Shown here: in pieces, positions 37,088 to 50,519 of the stretch
How positions within the stretch are numbered: the stretch's first letter is position 1
Layout of the letters: every line of letters begins with the position of its first letter
Source of the DNA: Latrodectus hesperus
Lineage: Eukaryota; Arthropoda; Arachnida; Araneae; Theridiidae
Assembly (NCBI GenBank): GCA_037975125.1
Contig: CM075855.1
Span: forward strand, 83,461,278 to 83,525,277
DNA: 64,000 bases
Direction of reading: 5' to 3'
The notes under the pieces: generated by a model
Databases searched by the model: none
What the model was told of the DNA's origin: nothing
Seen by the model: only the letters and a program-made list of their open reading frames with translations
Program-made: the position numbers and the translations under genes

Positions 37088-37620
37088 TGTTACAAAAATA
37101 TAAATGATGATTGTATTTGTCTTAAAATATCTCAGACAGATCGGAAATTATCGCATTTTGGGCAAAAATTGCGGTATTTAGACGTGTTGTAGTTTAAAAG
37201 CGGATTTTCTAATGATTTGGCGACTTGGCGAGAAATAGATACTTCTGGAAACATCCATCACCTAAGCTCTAGGACCAATATTTTTCGAGATAGCCTAGAA
37301 GCTTCCAGAGCCTTGGCAAAATTGGTAGATTTCTCCGCCAAGTCAGGTATAAATACTGCAGCCCGACATAGAAGAGTCAGTATTGTGAAGACAGATTTGT
37401 GAAGATGATTAGTTGTGACTGCTAGTTGTTCTCTGTCTGAGGTATTTGAGACCTGTGATTGGAAGCTGTTTCTTGTTATATCTGACGAATTGTAGCTGTA
37501 TAATTGTGATTGCTACAGCGGGAATTTTCGAGTGAAATTTTTACGAATAAAAGTCTTGTGTTCATTAAGTGGTTGCTTTATTCAACTCTCAATCGACACG
37601 AACCCGTGAAGCTCGGTACA
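37088..37620 (+). mobile_element. Solo LTR with 4-bp TSD
   Basis: 533 bp, starting TGTTACAAAAATATAAAT and ending GAAGCTCGGTACA, with ATAT immediately before (37,084-37,087) and after (37,621-37,624). It contains a promoter-like GGTATAAATACTGCAGCC (about 37,346) and AATAAAAGTCTTGTG (about 37,547) as polyadenylation signal. No PBS or coding region follows, so it is a solo LTR left by LTR-LTR recombination. The same family occurs 431 bp downstream with its internal start preserved. Confidence 0.92.
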
Positions 37621-38051
37621 ATATTGTTTAATTAACTTAAAACTTATACATTAGTATGACTTTAATCAATTCTGATGATATTTTTGTAATCATTTTCTTT
37701 CACTTGTTTGTCACAGTTTTTAAATTCACGCAATTTAAAATAACTATTTTAAATATTAATATCTTCTCTACATTCAATCATATTTTGATATCCTATTTAG
37801 TCTTTAATATAGCACAGTAATATATATGGATTTCCGCATATTTTGATAAATTTTACTGTGTTTCAAAATTAAACTATTTAGCCTAACATCAGATACATTT
37901 TTTTATACAAAAATCAAAAATTAATATTACTTTTGATTTTAATGGAACAAGTGAACTGTTTGCATAAGGTCCAAAATGGTTTGATGACAATGAATTTATT
38001 GAAATGCATTCGCATTATTATGAAATTATATTAATCTTATTTTATAGATAT
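37621..38051. other. Spacer between two related LTRs
   Basis: AT-rich, without retrotransposon coding sequence. Its last 100 bases resemble 31,995-32,080, so this is old host DNA and the two LTRs are separate insertions, not the ends of one element. Confidence 0.6.
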
Positions 38052-38632
38052 TGTTACAAATTTATAAATAATGATTATATTTGTCTTAAAATATCTCAGA
38101 CAGATCGAAAATTCTCACATTTTGGGCAAAAATTGCGGTATTTAGACGTGTTGTAGTTTAAAAGCTGATTTCCTAATAACTTGGCGACAGTTGGCGAGAT
38201 TCTTGGCAACTTGGCGACGGTTGGCGAGATTCTTGGCGATTTGGCGAGAAATCGATATTTCTGGAAACATCCATCACCTAAGCTCTAGGACCAATATTTT
38301 TCGAGATAGCCTAGAAGCTTCCAGAACCTTGGCGAAATTGGTCGATTTCTCCGGCAAGTCAGGTATAAATACCGCAGCCCGGCATGGAAGAGTAAGTTTT
38401 TGTGAAGGCAGTCAGTGAGTGAATACGCGATTAGCTGTGACTGCTAGTTGTTCTCTGTCTGAGGTATTTGAGACCTGTGATTAGAAGCTGTTTCTGATTA
38501 TATCTGACGAATTGTAGCTGTATAATTGTGATTGTTACAGCGGGAATTTCGTTTATCTAGTGAAGTTTTGTGTTCATTAAGTGGTTGCTTTATTCAACTC
38601 TCAATCGACACGAACCCGTGAAGCTCGGTATA
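38052..38632 (+). mobile_element. 5' LTR of a truncated gypsy-like element
   Basis: Same family as the solo LTR at 37.1 kb but 581 bp long. The extra length is an expansion of TTGGCGAC/TTGGCGAGATTC units at about 38,178-38,245. It starts TGTTACAAATTTATAAATA and ends CTCGGTATA, with the final CA changed to TA. TATA box GGTATAAATACCGCAGCC lies near 38,364. It is followed directly by a primer-binding-site-like sequence and gag. Confidence 0.88.
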
Positions 38633-38634
38633 AC

Positions 38635-38651
38635 TGGTGTCAGAATCGGGG
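38635..38651 (+). promoter_or_regulatory. Putative primer binding site
   Basis: TGGTGTCAGAATCGGGG starts two bases after the LTR end, where reverse-transcription priming by a tRNA 3' end occurs in Ty3/gypsy elements. The TGGTGTCAGAA core is common in gypsy-like elements. I did not match it to a particular tRNA. Confidence 0.6.
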
Positions 38652-38662
38652 TTGAAGAGTTG

Positions 38663-38893
38663 ATGCAGCGTGTCACAAGAAAAATGGATATGGATTTAAT
38701 GAAAAGTCTTCTCGAAAAATTAGCGGAGCAGATGGCTGAGATGAAAGCTGGACAAGAAGAGATGAAAGCTGGACAAGAAGAGATTAAAACCGAGATGATG
38801 AAAGAGATAAAATCTGGACAGGAGGAACTTAAAAAGGAACTTAAGAAGGACATTTTAAGTGTTAAAGAAGAATTCTCCAACATCATTCAGTAA
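38663..38893 (+). pseudogene. gag N-terminal fragment, truncated at the duplication boundary
   Basis: An ATG 31 nt after the LTR opens 76 codons of a charged, heptad-rich helix. It begins MQRVTRKMDMDLMKSLLEKL and contains two direct MKAGQEE units, then KSGQEELKKELKKD, as in the N-terminal coiled coil of gypsy-like Gag. It runs to NIIQ, and the stop codon TAA at 38,891 belongs to the adjoining duplicated block a. Capsid, zinc knuckle and pol are missing. An open frame on the opposite strand is a shadow. Confidence 0.8.
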
Positions 38894-40871
38894 TGTGTTA
38901 TAATAGAACGATTCTGAAAACATTATGTCCGAATCATCACCCTAAAAATGCTTGGTTATCAAGTTGGGAGAGCTATAGTTTCAATTAAATAACTTCTAAT
39001 TTTTATAGAAATTAGAGGTAACCGTCAAAAACGAAAACAAAAGTAAAATAAATAAAAATAGAAATAGCATTTCATTTTATTGCTTAAAAAGTATAGAGCA
39101 TGCAAAATGAAAAACTTATAATTACCAACTTTTATTTTAATAACATTAAATTAAAAAAATCAACCACAAGTACTTTATACTTTAGCACTCATTTGGCACA
39201 GGCGGCATCTGAAGGCTATGCTGTAAGATTTTCACTCTTCTATAAAGCATTGTATTCCGGGAGGATTTTTTCTAGAGATAATGAACTATATCATATGTCA
39301 CAAGGTTGGTAGACGGAAATGAGTCAAAGCAACACATCGGGAGATTTATATGTTATATATCACGTTATATATCTCATATTTTTCAAGAGTGATTAAGTTT
39401 GATATCTTATTTTTCTTGCGTGAAGAGCACAAAAGTACGAAGAATCTTCAAATTCATAAGATTTATAAGGATTTAGATATGAATTTTGAAAACATGCCAT
39501 GATATGATTAATAACACTTCAAAGCTAAAAAAGATAAAGGAATTGAAAAATTATTGAGATTTAACTTTCAATGGCTTATGTACAAATTTTCAAATACAAA
39601 TCTAAAAAATTAATTTTTGTAAAATACTAATAAAAATGTAAAAGTAAAGGATATGAAATGAATTATTAAATTATAGGTTTTCCTTTCTTATAAATTCGTA
39701 TTTCTTGATATAACTCTAAAAAAACTCCTTTTGAGATAATGTCCTAAACTATCGATAGGGTCCTTTTCAAGTAATTAAACTTTTATAAGGATCGATTCTA
39801 AATATCACATTTAAATGAGTAGTTTTTGAAAGATGCTTTACAATATAATGCATTACTAAATTGTTTAAAAAATGCTTAAAAAATTCCTAATTATCTTACG
39901 TAGCAAAAGTAAAAACCTCTTATTTTTGTTTTCTACTTATTTTATTTTGAATTTATTTTCCATATTATAATGATTTGAATTTTCTCGGCAGAAGACTTTT
40001 CAAAACGAAAACATCTAAACACAGCTACCGACTCCTAATATTTAACAATTGTACAGAGAAACTTGTGGTTTTTAATGAAGCTTCTACTTCACTCAAATTC
40101 GTTACTGCTCTAATGGAGAAACTAGATCATGCGCTATTTTATTCTGATGTTTGAAGGTAGCATAAAATAGAAAAATGTTGATAAAGCCACAAAAAAAATC
40201 TGTTAATCTTAATTGTGATAAATACGTAATTTTTTATGAGTAAAATAGCTAACAAAATGCTCCAATAAATGAAAGTAATATGAAATTTCGTTTTTACACA
40301 CACACGCACAATTTATATTTCAATTTTTTTATAGTTTAATGAAATTTAAGTCCCATTAAAAACTGTCATCTTCAGAGACTTGTTTTGACGAAATTTAAGC
40401 TGGTGATGACTCTAAATTTTGAATTCTCCTCTTTGTTTGTTATGCAATTTAACAGTTTCTATTTCATATTCTAGACTTATAGAATTTTATGGCGAGAAAC
40501 ACTTGGTATCCTGAATAACAACTATTGCTTATGATAGATAGTTATAGCTGAACTCAATAAGTTGTCTTAAAATAGTGTTATTTATGGGGTTATTGTTATT
40601 TATATGCGTGAGTTTTTATATGTGGATGATAACATTAAGATAAGAAATTTTTATACTATCAAGTACTTTTTGAAATCGATTTTGTTTTTGAAAAAAGTAA
40701 AATTCAAATAAAACATTTTAAATGAATTTGTGATGAATGAAACATATTCATGGTTTTTATTTTAATTCATTATATCCACTTTTTTAAAAGTTTTTTTCTT
40801 TTTCGAAAATATTAAATGTACGCATTTTCTTGAATTAATTAAATTTTCTTAAGTCATTTTGAATCATGTAA

Positions 40872-40874
<3 letters not shown>

Positions 40875-40916
<42 letters not shown>
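40875..40916. repeat. (AT)n microsatellite
   Basis: Pure AT run of about 42 bases followed by GAATGTATGTATATATAAT. Confidence 0.95.
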
Positions 40917-40919
<3 letters not shown>

Positions 40920-41549
40920 TGTATGTATATATAATCAGATAATTAGAAATAATATAATGAAATTGGATTTATGAGTCAAAATATGAAAAATAATAAGAAG
41001 CATAGAGACTGTCTTCTTTAGGGGAATACTGTCAACAATGCAAAAAATAAATTAATTAATTTAAAAAAATACAAGTACTTTTTTCTGAAAGTGAAGAGTG
41101 TTTGCATTACAAAATTTCAAATACAAAAGTAAATACTAGATCCTAGAAACATCCAAACTATAAAATTAAAACTCACTTTTGAATTTGAAATTTTGTATTG
41201 CAGACACTCTTTGGAGAGGAATTGCAAGAGTTTCTTAGATCTATTATTGGTTGCGTGTCAGAAAAGAAGGACTGTAGTTCTTTAACATAGTTGACCATAT
41301 TCTCCCTGAAGAAGACCTGGTAACTATGCTTCTTATTTTTTTCCTATTTTTTCATAAATCCAATTTCTTTATATTTCAATTAATATTTTGATATTTCTAA
41401 TTATCTTATTTTCCTGACTTACTTTTCTTTAGTTGATTTTGTGCTGGATAGGTGGCTAGATAGTTAGATATATTTCTGTATTTTTGTATTTTTATATTCT
41501 TTATTGCTCTAAATTGACTTATATTTATGCTGTTTTGTCTTTTTATTTG

Positions 41550-41708
<159 letters not shown>

Positions 41709-42229
41709 ATGTATTAAATATAGATATTTTTTTTATCGTTTTAGACCTAAAAAGAAGAAGCTAGACAGACCTGTCTTTCAGCTTCATTTTGGTTAATTCA
41801 TCTCCAGACTTTATTCTTTACCAATTCATCATTAACACCATTCTTGTCTTTTGGTATTCTAAAGTTTCAGAAATGCATTGCATATCTGGCCACATTAACT
41901 TCATCGATGAATTTTTTCTTTGTTGACCATCGTCGCCTCCTTTAAATGTTGTAGTTTTGTATATTTTTTTAAATATTTTATGCGAACTGAGTTTTTTTAT
42001 GTCGACCAATTTTCTCTCATAAGCTTCATATATATAACATCTTACCTTTCATTATCACTCTATTTCTTTTCTTTTTAAATTATTCGTCTTCCTGATTTTT
42101 CTTTGATTTTTAAAATTTGTTGTTTTTCATACTTCCTTAGTTCATCTCTTTGAGCTTCAAAATTGACTTGCAATTTGATCTCAATCACTCTTTTGAGATT
42201 ACTAGTAATTCTAACCCTGATTTTGATAC

Positions 42230-43300
42230 CAAAAATAGCAATGGTATCTATGCAAAACTGATATGTGAAGTGAATCGTCTACAGTAATTTCTTCATTAAT
42301 TTATGCCAGTGAGCTGGATTCTTTAAGAATGGTTTAAAAGAACTGTGTGAGAGGTATGATAATCTGATAGACCCATTCCACTTGTTTACTGACTTTCTGC
42401 AGGCCAATAGTTATTAAATGATGTTATAAAATATCTTTTTATATCAATAATAATCAATTTCAACTGCATAAAATGTGCACAAATATCAGAAATTATTTGG
42501 GAGGGATTTGCAAGGATAACTAATAGGGTTTTTTTAATTTTGATATATCTTCAACAGATATTATAGCTTTCGTGCGAAAAATCCACACAAATTTAATAAA
42601 CCCTTCAGTGACTGATAAAACGTTATAATAATCATGTGTACTTTCTAACGGTCCTAAATTATCAGTATGGTGAATGAGTAATGGTAAATCTTTTGCAATA
42701 AGGACTTTCTCTTTTCCTCTTTTATGATTCATAAGAATACAATGGACACAGTTAGACACGATATTTTCCTCTATCAGTTTAAGTTTGGGAATGAAATAAA
42801 AGCCCTCAATACTTTTCTCAGTTCATTTAATTCCAATATGGCACTTTTTATGAGTACGTCCTATAATTTAGGTCTGCATGTTTCTAAACTCAATCACAAA
42901 TTTTTTACCATCAACAAATTAACGCAGAATTCCGTTTTTTTATGATAAAAAATCTTTATAACTAGTGATTTTTAATAATTCTCTTTGATCATTTTTATTT
43001 CATAATCTTTATCTTGGGTTGATTTTAATTTCGGTAAAATATTATAGCTTGAGACGCAAAATACGATTACAGGGATCTATTCAATACGTCGACATTAGTC
43101 ATCCATTTACCAGAATGATGCTTGATATTATAATTAAATTTTTGAAGCAAAAAAGCTCAGCGAAGAACACGAGTTGACAAGATTCTTTTTTACTTAGTCT
43201 ATTCTAATGTGGAAGAATCAGTGGCAATTTTAAATGGAACTCCTTATATGTAAGCACGTTTTAATGCTTCAATAAAAAAAGAGCTTTTTAAGGAATTAGA
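42230..43300 (-). pseudogene. Ty3/gypsy-like RNase H-integrase relic, contiguous
   Basis: On the minus strand the RNase H tail (SIRVLR, then KHHSGK, then TNVDVLNRSL just above 43,060) runs on into integrase. The H2C2 zinc-binding region is about 42,880-42,740: HKKCHIGIK, TEKSIEGFYFIPKLKLIEE, then CVHC. The catalytic core opens IHHTDNLGPLEST (about 42,675-42,637), where the first acidic residue of the D,D-35-E triad is expected, followed by VTEGFIKFVW. After a stop, QVEWVYQIIIPL (about 42,390-42,355) corresponds to the later core segment. The 79-codon open piece is 42,520-42,759. Frameshifts and stops inactivate it. The left copy retains only the RNase H end. Confidence 0.82.
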
Positions 43301-43464
43301 ATAATTTTTTCTGGTATATATTGTTTTTTTGGTAGTTTCAACAATAATATTTGGAAGTTTATCAAAGTCTACTTTTGCAATAGCTTGAGCATAGGATTTA
43401 TTTATGACAACTCTAGAATCATATCATTTTTAGGTTGTTGGATTTAATGTAGTTTTCTCTGTTC

Positions 43465-43820
43465 AATTTTGGGAAAAGATTGTTTTAGTACATTGCCTAT
43501 AGATAGCTGTATATTTACTTTGACAGTTTGCACATTTTGTAGCGCTTTATTTTGATAGTTGAAATTCATACAAGAAATATGAACCTACACATTTAGGTTA
43601 TGATAGCAGAATGTCTGTGAGTGAAAGAAACTTTGACAACGGGAACATCAGGTACACCCTTTTCTATTAAAGTAAGTTTCAACCTCTATGCGTAGGTTTA
43701 AGAAATATTCTTCTTTGCAAATTTAAGTTGATTTTTGTAATATTGTATAACATTATCATAAACATAGGAATTTTAATAATTTGGCCTTCTCTTCTTCCTC
43801 TTAATTGGACAGTTTAAATG
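43465..43820 (-). pseudogene. Jockey-like ORF1 relic, right copy
   Basis: Near-identical to 1,730-2,085, including both Cys/His knuckles (first at 43,606-43,647). Confidence 0.65.
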
Positions 43821-43857
43821 GGATTGTATTGCTTTTCAATAAGTTCAGCATGTTAAT

Positions 43858-44722
43858 CATGGGTTCCCAAACTTTTTTTTCTCGTGGACCACTTTCAAAG
43901 TTTTACTTTTTTCCGTAGACCCCCTGCTGCTTCATTTCTACTATATTTTCAAAACTCCTATGAAATATCACAATAAAATGGAGGTGTTAAGAAGAAAAAA
44001 AGTAGCACATTTTCTTGTGTCCTATTTATTAAAATAATACCTGGGGTTATACAAAATTATAAGCATTTATTACAAATAATCAACAATTGACAAAAAATCG
44101 ACAATGAACTCTGAAATGTTAATCAACAATAAAAAATAGTCATACTTTTAATGAGACGGATGTACTTGATGAATTGGCAGCAAATTATCAATATTTGGCT
44201 TCAGTTTTGTTAGAAATAATCTCGAATCTCCCCGTTCTGTGATATTCAATCTGCTCCTTTTTTTGTTAACAGGTTGGTAACTGCACTAAAATTTATTTCG
44301 ACAAGATATGACGAGGGAAACGCTATCAAAAATTTTCTCGCAATATCCCGCAGCCCAGGATATTTTTCGGTGATTTCTGCCAGCAGCCAAAATGTTTGAT
44401 AGCCTTTTTTAAATTTCACCTTCATTTCCTCGTTGGTGCTGAGCCCAAGTAGCTTCTCTAGAAATACCACATTCGCCTCTTCCTTTTCATCAAATGGGCT
44501 TATGATCCATGGTGGAGTTTCCATCGTCAGAATATCTTCAAATCTACTTTTGAAGTCATCATGCAGGGTATTTAAATGTTGAGCGTACGTCTTAATATTC
44601 TCATTGAGACATTTTACCTGTGACAAGTGCGGAAACTGGGAGAATTCGCGCCGATTAATATTTTGCTTCATTAATTTCAATTTACCAAGTACTATTATGA
44701 AATTGTTTTATTCTTCCACAAA
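43858..44722 (-). pseudogene. hAT transposase C-terminal relic, right copy
   Basis: Counterpart of 2,123-2,987 with the terminal GGGTTCCCAAAC sequence and a 144-codon open stretch at 44,680-44,246. It differs from the left copy at roughly nine residues (for example VKCLNEN versus VECLNEN, SPFDEK versus TSFDEK). Most base changes alter amino acids, as expected without purifying selection. Confidence 0.8.
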
Positions 44723-45166
44723 CAAATGTATTTTAAAATGTAGTTTTGAAATGGAAAAAGTATGTTTAGTTAAAATTTTTTCCTCTAGAAAAATAAGAAT
44801 AAGAATTGTTTACTATCATGAATTTTATTTTAGATGATTTTTTTTAATTATTCTTACTAACATAATTTTTTAATTCTACTTTATGAAGAATAGTTAATGT
44901 AGTGAAAAATAATTTTAATATATCTAAGTTATATTTCTATTTTATAAAATTTAATTTTTAAGCTCTTTTTGTATCTATTCCTACATGTTCGTAAAAATGA
45001 ATGTCTGTTGTATGTATGTTAGATATGAGTAACAAGATTTATATATTATTAATTAACTTAATTTATGATTGTAAAACATATTAATTTAAAGAAAACGACA
45101 AATTTGAACAGAAGCTCATGAGTTTTCAAGTATTTGTTGCCTTATTTGCACTGTGTAAGCCTCAGA

Positions 45167-45571
45167 TGAGAGTTAATGATATGGGGGATGTTCTTCTGGC
45201 ATGACAATGGTGTGACCCAATGGTTCTCGAAGGTAAACTAATAACCATGAGATATTTATACTAAATCAGGAAACGTTAAAAGCATCTTGCAATGTTGAAT
45301 TTTTACTCTGATGGATAATTCATGTGAATAGTACAGTTATAAATCCTGTTAAAATGTTCGAATGTGGTCACTAAATATCAACCTGACTTCAAACACTTTC
45401 CCTGGCCACCTCGGAGCCCGGATCTTATTCCCTTAAAAATGTATGGGATTCGGTGGAGAGACGCATCTGGCAACACTCTCCACTTTCAGCTAATAACTCT
45501 CTTAAAAATGTATGGTGGAAAGACGCATCAGGCAACACTTTCCTCTTCCAGCTAATAATTTATAAGATCTG
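45167..45571 (+). pseudogene. Tc1-like relic 1, right copy
   Basis: Essentially identical to 3,432-3,835, with the same frameshifts and the same 69-bp tandem duplication. Confidence 0.75.
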
Positions 45572-46967
45572 AAAAGCTGTTTAGCCAATGTATTTTATTT
45601 GCTGAACTTAAACATACTCTGGAGATATGTGGAGACTTAATGTACAAATGATAATGAAGTGTTATTCGTGCGAAATATGGGTCTAACAAAAGATGCACCA
45701 TGTGTTTATAATTCATTGACTACATGTTTAGATACATTTTTGACAAAACTTTATGTCTACATACATATTTTGTATAATGTAAAGTCTTGTACGTAGATTC
45801 TAACGAAATACCGGCAATTTTTTACACTGCGAATCAGTATGCGAACTTTAAAAATTATTTTTGTAATCAAACATCGAGCAGATGCAGCGTCTTAGCAAGT
45901 GCTCCCTAAAAGCAGGTAATTAACTTATTTTACTTACGGCTATACGAAATTTTGTGTACATATTTAATGTAAATTTATTAAAGAAAACTGGTAATAAAGG
46001 TTTTACCTTTATTCTTTGTTTTGAGTAAATGATTTTAAGACACATTTTGGAAGTGTTTTATATTTGTTTTTATTAAACATAATGCAACATTATATTAAAT
46101 TTATTACATACTTTTAAAACATCATCGATGTCATAATTCTTATTAGCAATTAATAAATGCAAGCAAATGTGATTTGTTTTTTTAATGTGTAACAAAAACA
46201 TAAAAAATCCAGTGTTTTAAAATATATAAAATAATAGCAAAATGAAATTTAAATTTATTTCGTTCTACATAAATAAATACTTATTCTGTTTGTTTACTGA
46301 ATTTTTGTTCAGGGTTAAATTGAAATGTTGTTTGGAATGGAATGAAACTGATATTAGAATGCCAGTCTCTAACTAGCTTAAAATAACAACTAGGCATCAT
46401 TTTGTAACTCTAATTAAAGTGTTTGTAATTAATTTAAAACAATTAACACTAAATTGAACTCAGTAAATTTTATCTTCAAATAATTCAACAAAGAAATATA
46501 ATATTCTGTTCCAGAAAGCTTTTCACTTTTAGTAAACGTATAAGAGGGTTTTTTCTTTTTTTTAAATTGTTATTTTGTATTACCTCTGGTTTTAGAGAAA
46601 AGTATTTATGGTTACTGATCCTCCGCTTTCATACATTCCAAGAGTGTAATTTAAAAAAAAATTTAATCACGTTTTTACAATTTTTCAAAAAATTATATGT
46701 TCACTTATTTTTCAACAAATGCCGTTTTGACATTATAAATGTGTCATCAATAAGGATTGTATGAGATAGATGTGAAGTGTTTCAATTTCAATATTTATCA
46801 AATATACAGTTTTGGAGCACTCAGACTTTATTTGATTATTTAAATAAATTTATATATGGGATCTCTGGTAGTAGTATCCTGATGTGCAAGCAAAGAAATA
46901 TTGTGTTTATGTTCCTCGAAAATAAACAACAGAAATAAGGTATTTAGATGCACTAGCTGATCAAAGA

Positions 46968-47190
46968 TGCAGTACTTTTAATATCATGGCGACGGATAAT
47001 TCTTGAACAACAATGCAACTAGACATACTGCCAAAAGTGCTCAAAATTGAATAGTTCAACAATTCTTCAAGTATCTTCCCTAGCTACTTCAACAGCAAAT
47101 CTTATTAATATCGAAAATGTACGGAATATGGTGGAAAGACACATGTGGCAAGTTTCATTTATCAAATTTTCAAGATCCAAGAAGCTGCTT
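46968..47190 (+). pseudogene. Tc1-like relic 2, right copy
   Basis: Copy of 11,740-11,965 with a handful of substitutions in the same broken frames. Confidence 0.7.
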
Positions 47191-47846
47191 TATTGTCAGT
47201 GTATAGTATTCTCTTAATTAATGAACTTTAGAAACATATGTATTCATTGTCCAAACGAATAAAAGTTGTAATACTCGCAAAAGGTATTCTGAAAAAACCT
47301 CCTATCTGATATCGAATTAATTGACCTGTGCATTTAGTTTTATTTCCCGTTGGTCTACCATCACTACTAGGTTCAACAAATCGAATGTTAAAATGTAGTT
47401 TATAACGATATGCTCCCTCACTTTGCTATTTTATAAACATGTTTCCTTAATCCACGGCATAGCGATGGTATCTAAGGTGCAATTGCTAATAACCAGTTTC
47501 TCCAAGAAGCACGAAGGAGAGACATTGAAACATAAATTTAAAAAAGGAAGAATAATAGATAAACTTTTCCTCAAATATTTGTTAAGTGATTAAAAGAGTT
47601 TAAATTTCTTGTGTTTTGCTCACATGAATCTAAGACATATATTGAAATTTCTTTTGCATTTATTTTTTTAATTATTATAATTATAATTACGCGCTCATTA
47701 GAGCACCGAGCACCAGAACATAATGAATTCCTTTAACCAAAAGAAAGCAATAGTACATTAAGTACAATGATTGTTATAAGTTATTTTGATACAAAAATAT
47801 CAGGCATATTGATATAGTAAAATTCAAATAATTAAATTTAAATTAG

Positions 47847-48140
47847 GCCTACCGATTAGCTGAGTGGTTAGCGTTCCCGACTCTTGAGCTGTTGGTCCCG
47901 GGTTCGAATCCCGGTTCGGGCATGGATGTTTCTTTCCTTCTCTGTCATTTCTTCTATGATTTTGTATGAATGTGGCCCGCCCTATAAACGGGTTTGTGGT
48001 GGTATGGCGCGGGTAACGCTACTCGTCTCCGTGACTTGGTTCACAGGTGCTCACTGGGTAACGATAAATGAGTAGCAGTTTCTAGCCTTATTGTGGCATA
48101 GTGTTCTGTCACCCTTGTATGCCCGCCCTTGGATAAAAAA
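47847..48140 (+). mobile_element. tRNA-derived SINE, right copy
   Basis: Same element and same flanking repeats as 12,622-12,917. Its box A reads GAGTGGTTAGCG, closer to a tRNA consensus than GAGTGGTAAGCG in the left copy, so the left copy mutated after duplication. Box B GGTTCGAATCC is intact. It is a product of segmental copying, not a second transposition. Confidence 0.85.
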
Positions 48141-48370
48141 ATTCAATTAGGAAAAAGTGGTAGAATGTAATTTTCTGCGAAATTTCTCATGATTGAAATA
48201 GTATTTTAATTTTCTTCTGTTTCGATTGTAGGAATATAAGACATATTCAAATCTACTTTTGTAATCCTTAATTTTAATAAATTTAATACAACATTATATT
48301 GAATAATTTATAAAATTTTAAAAAAGTTATAATTGTGGTAAATTTTGATTTTCCGCTTATTTATTTGAAT

Positions 48371-48550
48371 TATGACATTTCCATTCCATGGACACTCCAG
48401 AGCCCGAGTTTTAATCCCATAGTAAATGCGTGGGGTATGAAGGGAATACACCCTCACCCTCTATAGCTAAGAAAGCCAGAACACTCTCTTGCGACGGCAT
48501 CAGGCGGTGGCTGAAAACAGCTTTCGTTCGCGTATAAAATATTCCGAAGG
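48371..48550 (+). pseudogene. Tc1-like relic 3, right copy
   Basis: Copy of 13,150-13,330, keeping the SPSFNPIVNAWGM reading. Confidence 0.55.
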
Positions 48551-49129
48551 AACTGAAATTATGTTGTTTAAAAGTCCTTAGCAATCAATTTTATACTTTT
48601 AAATTGATTCCGATATTATTTCCACGAAGAATATTAAATATATAATTCCTGTGCATTTTTTAAAACTCGATTGATGCTATGTTTTATTTTAAAATAAATA
48701 TTAGCAGCATAATCTATTATGAATTAAAAATATTTCTTTAAAATATTCAAAATGAAATCACACATCATTAATTTACTAGCAAAATATATTCCATATGTAT
48801 GATAGATGTACAGCATTTAATGGGTGATGACTATTTTGTATAATTGAAATGGAAAAGACAAATAACAAAGTAGAATATAGTTTATTATAATCATGCTTTT
48901 TTGTATTTCTTCTAAAATCGATACACAAATTTAATTTGAAAAACAAACAAACATTATTTTGCATATTAGAACATTATTAATATGTATTAAAACAAAATTA
49001 AATAATGTACATAATGATTACATTTTTATTCAATTTATTTTGTTGCATTCCTAACAATGAATAAAAATAAACTACTTGAATAGACTTAAATTTATTTTCA
49101 AATTACTTTAGTTATAAAAGGAAATAAAT

Positions 49130-49952
49130 ATATTGGACACAATTTCTGTACAAATCATATTAAAATATAATTTTTTTCAGAATTCGGAAAAATTTGAATT
49201 TTTTTAGATTGAGTATTAATCACTATAGAATCATAATATTTTTCGCAATAATATTTATGAAGTATATTAACACATGATTTGACTATGAAGAATTTTACTT
49301 CTTCATTAGCATGTCCATTTTCCCATTTTTCAAAAGGTAGGTAAGTTTCAGATTCATTCAGAATCCTAATTACTAAAAATATATATGCTCTATGATTAGA
49401 ACAAACGATAAGTAATATAACCTTTTAAAAACAAATCAGTTCCTTAACAAAACATAAAACATTTGTCTGCATTTTATTTACTGTATTTTCGGAAAAACAA
49501 GCTGAAGTATTATTAATAAAATCATACAAATCTGTTTCATAATCCTTATAATTTTGATTTAATTTAATTTACTTAATATTTTGTTGTATATTACTAATAT
49601 CAATAACATTATTATTTTGAATTGGTAAAGAATACTCACTTTTTTATTGGCATATTTTTAATGAAACCATTTAGAATCAGATTTTCATCAATAACAACAG
49701 AAGTACACAAATTTGGATGTGGATTAAAGCCAATATTTAAAAACGTAAAATTGGTTTTTCTTTTGACTACAGTCCAGAATATCAATATTTTTCAAGCACT
49801 TTTCCATTTCATCTAAATTTGCAAAATAATATTTTGGCTTGAATTCCACAAGTCACTCCTTTCACTTTGAATAATTTATTCGCACAGTTGAGTATTTTCA
49901 CACATTTGCGGTTTAAATGAGGGATCCCCTTGATGTCATGCAGTTCACACAC
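49130..49952 (-). pseudogene. Unrecognised exon-like relic, right copy
   Basis: Counterpart of 13,900-14,725. The exon-like unit is 49,952-49,640, again 313 bp, with acceptor CTAG and donor GTGAGT preserved and a few substitutions. The same frameshifts are present, so it was already dead when copied. Confidence 0.4.
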
Positions 49953-50519
49953 CTAGAAGTAAAATTTAAATTAAGAAAGCCGATATAGATGCAATAAAGA
50001 AATCTCAGTTTTTGTTTATTAATAATAGATTTTTTATTTGATATGATCATTAGGATGCATTCTAAAATTAATTACGAAATAGCTTAGAGTTTTTCTATTA
50101 TTGCAGTTCTCTTTTAACTCAAACATTTTATTAATAATGAATCGAAAAATAAATAATTGTTTTATTTTTTCTATTTTAAAAATAAAAAAATTTAAATAAT
50201 ATGATTTTACGTCTAACAAATTTAAAAAATTTTCATTGGAAATCACTTTTGATTTCACTTGAAATTTTGTATTACAATTAATGTTAATAAAACAAAGTTT
50301 AAAAATAAAACAACAATATAAAAATCATGCAAAAGAAATTAATTTACTTACCCTGAAATGTTTGGTTACTTTCATATTTTCTCTCGGAATACCAAACATC
50401 CATTAGCGTTTTACTTCAAGTGGGAATCGAAAGCGAAAAACCGGGTCGAGTATAATAATTGCCTTTACGGGAAGTTAAGCAACATTTAACAGTCATGTTC
50501 TGTATTATTACACAGGATA

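Noticed and set aside
37088..38632. A complete LTR retrotransposon with two LTRs
   Set aside because: The 431 bp between the LTRs contain no PBS, coding or polypurine tract, and resemble host DNA at 32.0 kb. The first LTR has its own TSD on both sides, and gag follows the second LTR.
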